From the NCBI RefSeq assembly GCF_020687505.1, contig NZ_JAJEQT010000009.1: DNA of 64,000 nt, one strand, 5' to 3'. Within the stretch, counting starts at the first letter, position 1; each line of letters opens with the position of its first letter. The DNA is from Coprococcus_C hominis (lineage in GTDB: Bacteria > Bacillota > Clostridia > Lachnospirales > Lachnospiraceae). The translations under genes were made by a program, and so were the position numbers. The notes under the pieces are model-generated. The model was not told where the DNA came from. It worked only from the letters and a program-made list of their open reading frames with translations, and did no database searches. Below are positions 53,729 to 62,617 of this stretch, one piece after another.

Positions 53729-54544
53729 ATGAAAAACAGAAGGATGCTGCAGCTGGGACTTGTCACAGTAGTACTTGGAATGTCTCTTGTTGGCTGTGGG
53801 ACAGACGAGTCGGACAACAAAGCAGAGAAGACAGAGGCAACAGAACAGGTAACTGTAACGGAGAAAAATACTACAGGAGAAGATGCTGCTGATATATCGG
53901 CAGATGATACGGAGGATATTGCTGATACATATGATGAATCAACGGAGTTTACGCTTCCGGTATATGATGATTTCACATTGGAGCAGGGACTCAGCGAGAA
54001 ATATGCAGATATGGACAACAGATCATTTGTGTACAATGGTACGAAGCTCATATTAGGAGAATCAACACTCAAGGATCTTATAGATGCAGGTATTCCATTT
54101 GATGAGAGTGACCTTAACAACAGTGGCAACAATGTAAATGTAAATTATGAAACTGAGAGGTATCAGGCATCTATCAACGATTATGTAACAATGCAGTTTA
54201 AATTTGGTAATTTCACTGACAGCGAGCAGAAGGCTGAGGACTGTGTGCTTTCATATGTGAGATATTCGCACCTCTATGTACCACAGCCGGATTATGATGC
54301 TTCCATGAATGCTGAAATCAGTGAATATATGATAGATGGAGCAAAAAAGGTACATTTTTCATTCCCTACTACCCTTACAAAGGATGAGCTGCTGGAAAAT
54401 AGCAGTGAAAATGCTGAAGAGGATGGGAAAAATGTAAAGTATATGATAGAATCAGAAGTGTATATGGGTGACAGTGGATATGAGTTCGAGTTTAATGATG
54501 TAACCGGACAGCTGAAAGAGGTTCGTATAAGCTGGCTTCCATAA
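53729..54544 (+). CDS. Lipoprotein of unknown function
   Basis: A 271-residue lipoprotein with lipobox LVGC (Cys23) followed by an acidic Thr/Glu/Asp-rich linker to about residue 85. The folded part contains FTLPVYDDFTLEQGLSEKY and NGTKLILGESTLKDLIDAGIPF, seen in unnamed clostridial lipoproteins. The longer frame from 53681 lacks the ribosome site; ATG 53729 has AAGGAGG upstream. The 166-bp gap before it contains TGATTGAT/ATCAATCA arms (53583-53624) but no clear promoter. Codon use matches the two preceding genes. Confidence 0.75.
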   Translation: MKNRRMLQLGLVTVVLGMSLVGCGTDESDNKAEKTEATEQVTVTEKNTTGEDAADISADDTEDIADTYDESTEFTLPVYDDFTLEQGLSEKYADMDNRSFVYNGTKLILGESTLKDLIDAGIPFDESDLNNSGNNVNVNYETERYQASINDYVTMQFKFGNFTDSEQKAEDCVLSYVRYSHLYVPQPDYDASMNAEISEYMIDGAKKVHFSFPTTLTKDELLENSSENAEEDGKNVKYMIESEVYMGDSGYEFEFNDVTGQLKEVRISWLP

Positions 54545-54583
54545 GTAATGATTTACTTGTGTATGTCATAAAAAAAATAAAGC

Positions 54584-54618
54584 AATCCCGTTTGGTATAT
54601 TTTCCAAACGGGATTTTT
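54584..54618 (+). terminator. Terminator closing the accessory patch
   Basis: AATCCCGTTTGG and CCAAACGGGATT form a 12-bp perfect stem over an 8-base loop, with a T run. Confidence 0.9.
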
Positions 54619-54659
54619 ATGTTATAGTAAAAGGCGAGAATGGGAAGAGGAAAATATAT

Positions 54660-55550
54660 ATGAAGAAAGATAAGTTGAAGATAGAGAAGAAGATATTACG
54701 ATTATCTTTTCTTGGAAGCCTTTTATTTATTATAGCGGAAGGAGTTATGGCGTGGATCACGCATTCGCATTCGCTGCTTACGGACTGTTTGTTTGATGCG
54801 GCAGATCTTGTTATGATCGGACCGTTTCTTGTGTTGGTGCCGCTTCTGTATAAGCCGGTTACGGAGAAACACCCATATGGATACTCACAGGTAGAATCGC
54901 TATTCCTGCTCGTGAAGTACAGCGTCTTGCTGGCACTCACTTGTAATCTGCTTGTGGAGAACGTAAAGCTGCTCGTGCATGGCGGACATGAGGTAAATGC
55001 TGGGAAGATTGCAGTGTTTGAGTTCCTTGTCTGCATAGGATGTGCAGCGATGTATCTCGTACTGAATCATTACAGTAAGAAATACGAGTCAGAGACGATC
55101 AAAGCAGAGCTCTATATGTGGAAGCTGGATGTTGTGAGCAGCCTGGGTGTGGCGGTTGCATTTGTGGTACAGGTGTTGCTGCTTCATACGAAGCTTCATT
55201 TCCTGACACCATATATTGATCCGGCAGTAGCGGCAGTGATGGCGATTTTGCTGATCCGGGAGCCGGTCGTTGTGATCTTCCAGAGCATCAAGAATCTGGT
55301 TTTGTTTGCACCGGAGGAAGAGGTGTTGAACCAGATCCGTTCCATCGTAGATAAGCATATGAAGGATTATCCATACGAAGTGACATTCCTTGATGTGATC
55401 CAGACGGGACGGAAGATCTGGGTGGAAGTCTATATCGGCAACCAGACAGATGTGATACATATCAGCATCCTGCATCAGGTAAGGGATGAGATCAAGCAGG
55501 AATTAAAGCACAAATATGATCAGGTATATATCGAGATTATTCCGGATTAG
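54660..55550 (+). CDS. Cation diffusion facilitator (CDF) transporter
   Basis: A 296-residue membrane protein with six helices and a cytoplasmic C-terminal domain. The first half-site DCLFDAAD keeps the DxxxD pair of the transport site. The second half-site reads ELYMWKLDVVSSLG: the Asp is kept but the usual His four residues before it is Met. Metal choice may therefore differ from zinc exporters such as YiiP. The C-terminal domain (VTFLDVIQTGRKIWVEVYIG) is typical. GAAGAGGA precedes the ATG. Confidence 0.88.
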   Translation: MKKDKLKIEKKILRLSFLGSLLFIIAEGVMAWITHSHSLLTDCLFDAADLVMIGPFLVLVPLLYKPVTEKHPYGYSQVESLFLLVKYSVLLALTCNLLVENVKLLVHGGHEVNAGKIAVFEFLVCIGCAAMYLVLNHYSKKYESETIKAELYMWKLDVVSSLGVAVAFVVQVLLLHTKLHFLTPYIDPAVAAVMAILLIREPVVVIFQSIKNLVLFAPEEEVLNQIRSIVDKHMKDYPYEVTFLDVIQTGRKIWVEVYIGNQTDVIHISILHQVRDEIKQELKHKYDQVYIEIIPD

Positions 55551-55611
55551 AAGACATCCTTGTGGTTTCGTAAGAAACCATATCAATTCGATGAATTCCG
55601 GAAAAAAATAA

Positions 55612-55644
55612 GACGTATACAATTATGAAATGATTGTATACGTC
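55612..55644. terminator. Bidirectional terminator
   Basis: GACGTATACAAT and ATTGTATACGTC form a perfect 12-bp stem over a 9-base loop between convergent genes, with A-rich and T-rich flanks. Confidence 0.8.
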
Positions 55645-55656
55645 CTTGTTGATGCA

Positions 55657-56904
55657 TTAGTCGAAATACCCGATATAGTCAACCTTGTAGGATCCGTTTG
55701 GAAACAGGTAGTTGTACAGATCAATAAAATAATCATCGGTCATGCTTGCCATGAAATCAACGACAATTTCATTCGGATCCTGACTCAGGTAGTGCTCCAT
55801 GTATTTATCAATATTAAAATAATGACTATATTGGTTGGCACTTCGGATATAATTAATATGATGTTTGTAAAGGATGGATGATTGGTCCATCCTTTTTGCC
55901 TGTGTGAGAAGTGCTTCATACATATCGTGGAACATCGGACGGATATTGTTGTTGTACATATCATTTAACTGCGGATTGTTATATATTGTCTGATAGTTTT
56001 CTGTTTTCGCCTTTGAAAAAGTTTCGTATACATCTTTATCCATACTGATATAAGGTTTTCCATAGCTGTGCTCTATGATGCTGACTGTCATATTATTGAT
56101 AATCTGTGCATTGGTTGTGCCAAGCGTACCGGAAGTAAAGTGGTTATTATTTTCAATCAGACCAATCTTTAATGCGTCCTGCCGGTCCTTGCCAAGATAT
56201 GCAATAATGTCACTGATCCGCATGATACAGCCCTCCAGTGTGCCGGGAATCTGTCGTTTGTTCGCAGAAGGATCGGTGTAGCAGTCTTCGAGATTGGTAT
56301 CAAATTCTCCCCATGGATCCGTGGCAGAAAAGCGCTTTGGTTTATATTCCTGCTGCTCAAGCTCACCATTATGGCAGATGACACCGTCTAATACCTGCAG
56401 GCTTACATTCCGGAAAATCAGATGATCCAGGACACGTGCACTGTGAATATTATGATTGAACAATCGTCCGGTATGCCCGTTATAAAGTGCATTTAAGAAA
56501 CGCTCCCCGGCATGTCCGAACGGAGTGTGACCGATATCATGTCCAAGGGAAATCGCTTCAATCAGATCCAGGTTTAAGCCAAGTGTCATGCCGATAGTAC
56601 GTGCGATACGGGAGACGAGCTGCACATGTAACGCACGCCTGGAGATATCGTCATTTTTATAGCAGGAGATAACCTGCGTTTTATCCGAATATCGGTTATA
56701 ATAATTGTTGTGCAGGATTTTCTCGACATCCATAACGAAAGCAGGACGCCAGAGATGTGGCTTGTCATGATCGTCAAAACGACGGATGATGGCAGAATCC
56801 GGGCAGGCATATGGATTGACCCAGTGATTCGCGCGATCCTGTTCGATACGTTCTGATAAATCTTTGGATAATGTATGGTAACCGTTATTTTTATTTACAG
56901 GCAT
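55657..56904 (-). CDS. dgt: dGTP triphosphohydrolase-like HD-domain protein
   Basis: A 415-residue HD hydrolase of the dGTPase group that cleaves dNTPs to nucleoside and triphosphate. The metal site is visible: His93 (ALHVQLVSRIART), His122-Asp123 in SLGHDIGHTPFGHAGE, and a later Asp in MRISDIIAYLGKD. The start MPVNKNNG at 56904 has AAAGGA upstream; the longer open frame to 57111 has no family sequence. It faces the CDF gene and is divergent from the small gene at 57150. Confidence 0.9.
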   Translation of the reverse strand: MPVNKNNGYHTLSKDLSERIEQDRANHWVNPYACPDSAIIRRFDDHDKPHLWRPAFVMDVEKILHNNYYNRYSDKTQVISCYKNDDISRRALHVQLVSRIARTIGMTLGLNLDLIEAISLGHDIGHTPFGHAGERFLNALYNGHTGRLFNHNIHSARVLDHLIFRNVSLQVLDGVICHNGELEQQEYKPKRFSATDPWGEFDTNLEDCYTDPSANKRQIPGTLEGCIMRISDIIAYLGKDRQDALKIGLIENNNHFTSGTLGTTNAQIINNMTVSIIEHSYGKPYISMDKDVYETFSKAKTENYQTIYNNPQLNDMYNNNIRPMFHDMYEALLTQAKRMDQSSILYKHHINYIRSANQYSHYFNIDKYMEHYLSQDPNEIVVDFMASMTDDYFIDLYNYLFPNGSYKVDYIGYFD

Positions 56905-57026
56905 GGGACATTCCTTTCTTATATATGTGTTTTTTAACTGGAAATATCTTAGCATTTTGAAGGGAAAAAGGCAACTGCGGGGCGTATGTATCATGACATA
57001 AAATTGTAGAAAAATGGAATTAAAAG

Positions 57027-57055
57027 ATGAAAATAATCCGGTGACATGATATAAT
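57027..57055 (+). promoter_or_regulatory. Probable promoter of the DUF3006-like/thioesterase genes
   Basis: ATGAAA at 57027-57032, a 17-bp spacer and TATAAT at 57050-57055. A 7-bp inverted repeat TCATCAC ... GTGATGA follows at about 57078-57099. Confidence 0.5.
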
Positions 57056-57149
57056 GAAGCACGCTGATATGCACAGGTCATCACGTCGGTGTGTGATGAA
57101 GTATGATACAATAAGCATTATGGATTAAGATGATATAGGGAGCTATCGT

Positions 57150-57323
57150 ATGGAAACATGGTATTATGAAGTAGTAAGCATAGATGGAGATTATGCAAAT
57201 CTCAAACGGACGGATATTGAGTCCGATGATCTGAAACTGGTTGCAAGAGCGTTGTTGCCGGAGAATATTGGGGAAGGCTCGAAATTAAAGTATGAATTTC
57301 TACAGTATGAGTTGATCGGATGA
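57150..57323 (+). CDS. 57-residue DUF3006-like protein
   Basis: A small frame starting METWYYEVVSIDGDYANLKR and ending LPENIGEGSKLKYEFLQYEL. The pattern (an initial strand, GDYA, then a conserved LLPE..GEG..L) is like DUF3006, small beta-barrel proteins of unknown role. The ribosome site is ATAGGGAG. It is followed after 21 bp by the thioesterase gene, probably on the same transcript. Confidence 0.65.
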   Translation: METWYYEVVSIDGDYANLKRTDIESDDLKLVARALLPENIGEGSKLKYEFLQYELIG

Positions 57324-57344
57324 GAGCAGGAAAGGAATGACAGC

Positions 57345-57827
57345 ATGGAAGAGCAAATAAAAGAAAAACGGGTTGCGGATTCTCTGACAGAACAGTTTCA
57401 TGAGATTCGTCCGGAACATTTAAATGGCGCAGATGTGATGTTTGGTGGAATACTGATGGGCTGGATTGACGAGGTGGCAGGTCTTACGGCTATGCGGCAT
57501 TCTGAGGGACATGTGCTCACAGCATCGGTAGATAATCTGACTTTTCTGCGTAGCCTTCGTCAGCATGATATTGTCGTATTGATCGGACGCGTAACCTATG
57601 TCGGAAATTCGTCGATGGAAATCCGCGTGGATTCCTATTTAGAGAAGATAGATGGGATGCGTTATCCGGTGAACCGTGCATATCTGACACTGGTTGCATT
57701 GGATGAGGATAATAAGCCGCGGCGGGTACCAAGATTGAAATTAGAGACAGTTGTGGAAGAAGCGGAATGGGAGACCGGAAAGAAACGCAGCGAGCTTCGG
57801 AAACAGCGAAAGAAGGAAGGCTTTTAG
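57345..57827 (+). CDS. Acyl-CoA thioesterase, hotdog fold
   Basis: A 160-residue single-hotdog enzyme of the YciA/BACH type. The motif NGADVMFGGILMGWIDEVAGLTAMRHSEG holds the N..G..FGG and DE catalytic region, and TASVDNLTFLRSL follows. The tail is very basic (KKRSELRKQRKKEGF). It hydrolyses acyl-CoA in the cytoplasm; chain preference is unknown. AGCS symporter gene follows 15 bp later. Confidence 0.88.
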   Translation: MEEQIKEKRVADSLTEQFHEIRPEHLNGADVMFGGILMGWIDEVAGLTAMRHSEGHVLTASVDNLTFLRSLRQHDIVVLIGRVTYVGNSSMEIRVDSYLEKIDGMRYPVNRAYLTLVALDEDNKPRRVPRLKLETVVEEAEWETGKKRSELRKQRKKEGF

Positions 57828-57842
57828 AATAGGAGTTTATCA

Positions 57843-59237
57843 ATGTTAGAAAAAGTAGACGCAGTCAATAGTGTGATCAATAATTTTATCTGGGGCGTCC
57901 CGGCGATGATCTGTATTATCGGTGTTGGGTTATATTTGAGCTTTCGTACCCGGTTTTTACAGATACGGAAGTTTCCGTATGCCATGAAGGTGACATTCGG
58001 ACGAATGTTCAAGAAGAAGGAAGCGGGCGACGGTGCGCTCACACCGTTTCAGGCAGTCTGTACGGCACTTGCGGCAACGGTTGGAACCGGAAATGTAGCC
58101 GGAGTAGCCGGAGCTATCGCCATCGGAGGTCCTGGTGCGATTTTCTGGATGTGGATATCTGCACTGCTCGGTATGTGTACGAAGTTTGCAGAGGTTACAC
58201 TTGCGGTGCATTTTCGCGAGAAAAATAAAGATGGCGATTATGTCGGTGGACCGATGTATTATATTAAGAATGGATTGAAGAAGCACTGGCAATGGCTGGC
58301 ATATCTGTTCTCTGCATTTGGCGTATTGACGGTATTTGGTACGGGAAATGCAACGCAGGTCAATACGATCACAACGGCGATTGACTCAGCATTGTTTAAT
58401 TATAATGTAATTTCCGAGAATCAGGTTTCTACCCTGAATCTCATTATCGGAATTGTGCTTGCAATCCTGATTGCGCTCATTCTGCTCGGCGGAATTAAGC
58501 GGATCGGACAGGTAACAGAGAAACTGGTACCGTTTATGGCAGTAATGTATATTGTGCTTGCAATCGGAGTTGTGCTGCTGAATGTCAAGAACGTGCCAAC
58601 GGTATTTGCATCCATCTTTGAAGGCGCATTTAACCCGGCATCTGTGACTGGTGGCGTCGTTGGAAGCTTCTTCATGAGTATGAAGAAAGGTGTTTCCCGT
58701 GGTATCTTCTCGAACGAGGCTGGTCTTGGTACCGGTTCAATCGCACATGCATGTGCAGATACAAGAAAACCGGTAAAGCAGGGATTCTTCGGAATCTTCG
58801 AAGTATTTGTTGATACGATAGTGATCTGTACATTGACCGCACTTGTAATCTTATGCAGTAAAGTTCCGATTGGATATGGAGAGGCGGCAGGCGCAGAGCT
58901 TACAATCAGTGGATTCACTGCGACTTATGGTGGCTGGGTATCCATCTTCACAGCGATTGCAATGTGTTGTTTTGCATTTTCAACAATCATCGGCTGGGGA
59001 CTTTACGGTGTCCGATGTATTGAATTTCTGTTTGGTACACGGGTAAATAAACCGTTCATGCTTGTGTATTCCCTGGTTGCAATCGTTGGTGCAACGATGA
59101 ATCTCGGGCTCCTCTGGAGCATCGCGGAGACATTTAATGGTTTGATGGTAATCCCGAACCTGATTGCGGTATTCCTGTTGTCGGGTGTCGTGGTGAAGAT
59201 GGTAAAAGATTATTTTAATGGTATTGAAACATATTAG
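57843..59237 (+). CDS. Alanine/glycine:cation symporter, AGCS family
   Basis: A 464-residue membrane transporter with about 10-11 helices. Typical family blocks are present: TPFQAVCTALAATVGTGNVAGVAGAI, GGPMYYIKNGL and SNEAGLGTGSIAHACA. It imports alanine or glycine with sodium. The ATG has AGGAG upstream. The oxidoreductase gene follows after 22 bp. Confidence 0.95.
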   Translation: MLEKVDAVNSVINNFIWGVPAMICIIGVGLYLSFRTRFLQIRKFPYAMKVTFGRMFKKKEAGDGALTPFQAVCTALAATVGTGNVAGVAGAIAIGGPGAIFWMWISALLGMCTKFAEVTLAVHFREKNKDGDYVGGPMYYIKNGLKKHWQWLAYLFSAFGVLTVFGTGNATQVNTITTAIDSALFNYNVISENQVSTLNLIIGIVLAILIALILLGGIKRIGQVTEKLVPFMAVMYIVLAIGVVLLNVKNVPTVFASIFEGAFNPASVTGGVVGSFFMSMKKGVSRGIFSNEAGLGTGSIAHACADTRKPVKQGFFGIFEVFVDTIVICTLTALVILCSKVPIGYGEAAGAELTISGFTATYGGWVSIFTAIAMCCFAFSTIIGWGLYGVRCIEFLFGTRVNKPFMLVYSLVAIVGATMNLGLLWSIAETFNGLMVIPNLIAVFLLSGVVVKMVKDYFNGIETY

Positions 59238-59259
59238 TGAAAGATGAGGAGTAAAGTGG

Positions 59260-60243
59260 ATGCAGGATACGTTGAATTGGGCAGTGCTTGGTACCGGCGT
59301 GATCGCAAATGAGATGGCACAGGCATTGCAGAAGATGGGAAAATCGTTATATGCAGTTGGAAACCGGACGCATGAGAAGGCGGTTGCATTTGCTGAAAAA
59401 TATGGTGTTTCCAAAGTATATGATACGATCGATGATATGTTTTTGGATGCGGATGTAGATATCATCTATATTACGAGTCCGCATAATACACATTATGCAT
59501 TTATGAAGCAGGCGCTGATGTATGGAAAGCATCTGCTTGTTGAAAAATCAATTACGCTTAACAGCAGAGAATTGGATGATATGATCGCGCTTGCGAAAGA
59601 AAAAAAGCTTGTGCTTGCAGAAGCAATGACGATCTGGCATATGCCAATCTACAAGAAGCTGTGGGATATCGTGCAAAGTGGTGAGCTTGGAAAGGTGCAG
59701 ATCATCACGATGAATTTCGGAAGCTTCAAGGAATATGATATGTCTAACCGGTTCTTCAATATGAATCTTGCCGGTGGCGCGATGCTTGATATCGGCGTAT
59801 ATGCATTGTCAATCGTCCGGAGTTTTCTGGACGAACAGCCGGATGAGATCGTGAGCCAGTGGAAGCCTTCTCCGACCGGTTCGGATGAGCAGGCAACAAT
59901 TCTGCTCAAGAATGCCCAGGGGCAGATGGCAACGGTTGCACTCTCGATGCATTCAAAACAGCCAAAGCGTGCGATGATCAGTCTGGAAAAAGGATATATC
60001 GAGATCATGGAATATCCGCGCGCGGATAAGGCAGTCATCGTGGATGCCGAAAGTGGCGCGCAGACGGAGATTACAGCCGGAGATACTGCGGATGCGCTGT
60101 ACTATGAGATGCAGGATATGGAACAGGCAGTAAAAAGCGGGGATGCATCCGCGATGCAGCTTGCGTATTCCAGGGATGTAATGGAAATCATGACGAAGCT
60201 TCGGAAAGACTGGGGCATGAAATATCCGGGTGAAGCGTGGTAG
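59260..60243 (+). CDS. Gfo/Idh/MocA family oxidoreductase
   Basis: A 327-residue NAD(P)-dependent dehydrogenase. The N-terminal Rossmann fold starts WAVLGTGVIANEMAQAL (GxGxxA), with ITSPHNTHYAF and the EKP-like motif VEKSITLN (Lys of EKP kept). The C-terminal domain holds the GGAMLDIGVYALSI block with Asp and a Tyr nearby. Substrates in this family are sugars or related diols; none can be assigned here. GAGGAG precedes the ATG. Confidence 0.9.
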   Translation: MQDTLNWAVLGTGVIANEMAQALQKMGKSLYAVGNRTHEKAVAFAEKYGVSKVYDTIDDMFLDADVDIIYITSPHNTHYAFMKQALMYGKHLLVEKSITLNSRELDDMIALAKEKKLVLAEAMTIWHMPIYKKLWDIVQSGELGKVQIITMNFGSFKEYDMSNRFFNMNLAGGAMLDIGVYALSIVRSFLDEQPDEIVSQWKPSPTGSDEQATILLKNAQGQMATVALSMHSKQPKRAMISLEKGYIEIMEYPRADKAVIVDAESGAQTEITAGDTADALYYEMQDMEQAVKSGDASAMQLAYSRDVMEIMTKLRKDWGMKYPGEAW

Positions 60244-60302
60244 CGTGATTAAAAGGAAGCAGCAAAGGGTAACATAAATCAAAAGATAAGGAGTGAATGA
60301 AA

Positions 60303-60614
60303 ATGGCAGAAGTAATTTTAAATAACGATAATTTTAAGGCAGAAGTACTCGATGCAAAGGGACTCGTGCTCGTAGATTTCTGGGCAACATGGTGTGGCCC
60401 GTGTAAGATGCTGGCACCAACGGTTTCTGAGATTGCGGACGAGTATGAAGGAAAGGTCAAGGTCTGCAAGCTCGATGTCGATCAGGCGATGGATATTGCG
60501 ATGTCTTATGGCGTGGCAAGCATCCCGACTTTGATTCTGTTCAAAGATGGCGAGATCGTGAAGAAAAGTGTCGGTGTGGTATCCAAGACTGAGATCGAGG
60601 CAATGTGGAGCTAG
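60303..60614 (+). CDS. trxA: Thioredoxin
   Basis: A 103-residue thioredoxin with active site WCGPCK, cis-proline region IPTLILF and normal fold length. It reduces protein disulfides. The ATG at 60303 was chosen because AAGGAG lies 9 bases upstream; the ATG at 60297 is only 3 bases from it. No thioredoxin reductase is adjacent. A terminator follows. Confidence 0.95.
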   Translation: MAEVILNNDNFKAEVLDAKGLVLVDFWATWCGPCKMLAPTVSEIADEYEGKVKVCKLDVDQAMDIAMSYGVASIPTLILFKDGEIVKKSVGVVSKTEIEAMWS

Positions 60615-60660
60615 AACAATCCAAATACAGATTTTAAATCTTATTTCCTGTCCTTTGATG

Positions 60661-60705
60661 ATGGTACAAAATAGACAATATATGATCTGTTTTGTACCAT
60701 TTTTG
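60661..60705 (+). terminator. Terminator after trxA
   Basis: ATGGTACAAAA and TTTTGTACCAT pair perfectly around an 18-base loop, followed by TTTTTG. Confidence 0.75.
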
Positions 60706-60787
60706 CTTAAATTGATAATATTTTATCTATAGAAAATCTCATTTTGCACATACTATCGGAAACAAAATCAGATAGGAGATGTGGAAG

Positions 60788-61264
60788 ATGGAACGGACAG
60801 CAACACAGTGTATTACCTATGGATTATACATGTTATCGACGGTGTGGGAGAAAAAAGCAAATGGCTGTATCATTGATACATGTATGCAGATCAGCCACGA
60901 GCCGGTACAGATTGCAATTGCGGTTTCCAATCAGAGTTATACATGTGAGTTACTCAAAAAGAGTGGGATATTTGCAGTCAGTATCTTAGATGAGACATGC
61001 ACCTTCGAGACAATCAAGCATTTTGGATATCAGTCTGGAAGAGATGTTGATAAAATGAAAACACTGGAGCTTCCGGTCAATGAACAGGGAATCCCGTATC
61101 TCGGATGGCAGAGCGTGGCGATGCTTGGAGCGACGGTGACAGAGAAGATATCTTGTGGTTCCCATACGTTATTTATCGGAACTGTGATTAAATCAAAGAT
61201 ACTGAGTGAGAAAGCACCGCTCACGTATGCAGAGTATCAGAGAAGAGTGAAGATGTACACATAA
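60788..61264 (+). CDS. Flavin reductase-like FMN-binding protein
   Basis: A 158-residue protein of the flavoredoxin/flavin reductase fold. Recognised parts are NGCIIDTCMQISHEPVQIAIAVSNQSYTCEL, FAVSILDE and FGYQSGRDVDK. In many clostridia this domain (about 150 residues) is fused to a rubredoxin domain; here the chain stops without one. It likely passes electrons by FMN to oxygen, NO or another acceptor. ATG 60788 has TAGGAG 9 bases upstream. Confidence 0.85.
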   Translation: MERTATQCITYGLYMLSTVWEKKANGCIIDTCMQISHEPVQIAIAVSNQSYTCELLKKSGIFAVSILDETCTFETIKHFGYQSGRDVDKMKTLELPVNEQGIPYLGWQSVAMLGATVTEKISCGSHTLFIGTVIKSKILSEKAPLTYAEYQRRVKMYT

Positions 61265-61265
61265 C

Positions 61266-61298
61266 AAAGGGGAGTGGCTTTACAGCCATTCCCCTTTT
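61266..61298. terminator. Bidirectional terminator overlapping the end of purA
   Basis: AAAGGGGAGTGGCT and AGCCATTCCCCTTTT form the stem. The right arm is the last codons of purA (KGEWL) and the purA stop codon lies in the loop. Confidence 0.85.
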
Positions 61299-62581
61299 GT
61301 CAGGTATTGATTTCGTTCCGCACCGACTGAGATAAATTGTATCTCGTGATCAAGCAGTTTTTCAATCGTTTCTATATATCGTTTTGCATTGTCCGGCAGT
61401 TCATCATAAGAACAGCAATGCGAGATATCCTGTTGCCAGCCAGGAACGATATCGATGACAGGCAGGAGATTATCCATATTATCTGTTGGGTCAAAATCCA
61501 TAATATGTTTCGTGTGCTGTAGGTATTCTGTGATAATCGGAATTTCCTTCATGGAGCTTAATACATCCAGTTTTGTCAGGGCAATCCGGTCTGCGTTCTG
61601 ACATTGGAGTCCGTAACGGCTGGCAACGGCATCGAAAGGACCAACACGTCTTGGACGTCCGGTTGCAGCACCGTATTCATTGCCGGCACGGCGAAGATCA
61701 TCTTTCCATGATTCGGACATTGCTTTCTCTGCGGTAAATGGACCAGCACCGACACAGGTCGAGTATGCTTTCAGAACACCGACGACATGGGAGAGCGGAG
61801 CACCGGGGATTCCGGCACCGATCGGACCATAGGCTGATATCGTGGATGAGCTGGATGTATATGGGAATATGCCATAGTCAATATCACGCATGGCACCAAG
61901 CTGTGCCTCCAAAAGCACTTTTTTATGGTCTGCAAGGGCATTTCTTAAGAATGCGCCGGTATCGCAGATATATGCGGAGAATGCTGCCGCCTGTTTCTCA
62001 CACCAGGAGAGCAGTGCCGGATAGGACATTGGCTCCTGATGATAACAGCCGGAAAGCTCCATGTTTTTGGCATCCAGCATCATGTGCAGCCGGTTGTGTA
62101 TATAGCCCTCGTTCAGATGAAGCAGATCACCAAGCCGGAGCGTTTTCTTTCTATATTTGTCGCTGTAAGCATAGGCGATACCGCGACGTGTGGAACCGAA
62201 GGCGGAACCATCCTTTTCCAGCCGGGCTTCCTCTAGTTCATCCTGCACCCGGTGCCAAGGCATAGAGATCGTGGCACGCTTGGAAAGCTTTAGATTTTCT
62301 GGTGTGATAGGAATACCTTTTCCTCGCAGAGCCTCGATTTCCTTCGTGAGATGCTCTAAGTCAATGACCATTCCATCCCCTAAAACACATGTGACATCCG
62401 GATGCAGAATCCCGGATGGAAGCAGATTTAATACATATTTATCACGACCAACAACGACGGTGTGACCGGCGTTATTTCCGCCTTGATAGCGGACGACGAT
62501 ATCCGCCTGCTCTGCTAATAGATCGATGACACGACCTTTTCCTTCGTCACCCCAGTTGATACCTGTTACGGCTGTAAGCAT
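61280..62581 (-). CDS. purA: Adenylosuccinate synthetase
   Basis: A 433-residue GTP-dependent enzyme that joins IMP and aspartate on the way to AMP. INWGDEGKGRVIDLLA (P-loop and catalytic Asp), YQGGNNAGHTVVVG (catalytic His) and a GTP-binding end are seen. Several blocks differ from the E. coli form: FGSTRRGIAYAYSDK replaces the GTTxRGIGP motif, LLEAQLGAMRDID replaces the EGAQG motif, and AYSTCVGAGPF replaces TRVGxGPFPTE. I believe these variants are shared within a clostridial PurA branch, so the call stands. AGGAGG precedes the ATG, and the ThrE-like gene lies upstream in the same direction. Confidence 0.92.
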   Translation of the reverse strand: MLTAVTGINWGDEGKGRVIDLLAEQADIVVRYQGGNNAGHTVVVGRDKYVLNLLPSGILHPDVTCVLGDGMVIDLEHLTKEIEALRGKGIPITPENLKLSKRATISMPWHRVQDELEEARLEKDGSAFGSTRRGIAYAYSDKYRKKTLRLGDLLHLNEGYIHNRLHMMLDAKNMELSGCYHQEPMSYPALLSWCEKQAAAFSAYICDTGAFLRNALADHKKVLLEAQLGAMRDIDYGIFPYTSSSSTISAYGPIGAGIPGAPLSHVVGVLKAYSTCVGAGPFTAEKAMSESWKDDLRRAGNEYGAATGRPRRVGPFDAVASRYGLQCQNADRIALTKLDVLSSMKEIPIITEYLQHTKHIMDFDPTDNMDNLLPVIDIVPGWQQDISHCCSYDELPDNAKRYIETIEKLLDHEIQFISVGAERNQYLTKGEWL

Positions 62582-62617
62582 TTGTTTGTCCTCCTTTGTT
62601 TGATAAGGTAATTTGTG

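Noticed and set aside
56905..57111. N-terminal extension of the dGTPase-like protein
   Set aside because: The extra 69 codons have no family sequence and the internal ATG has its own ribosome site.
61280..62581. Degenerate or inactive purA
   Set aside because: Substitutions relative to E. coli PurA are numerous, but the P-loop, catalytic Asp and His are kept and the variant motifs appear to belong to a clostridial branch.
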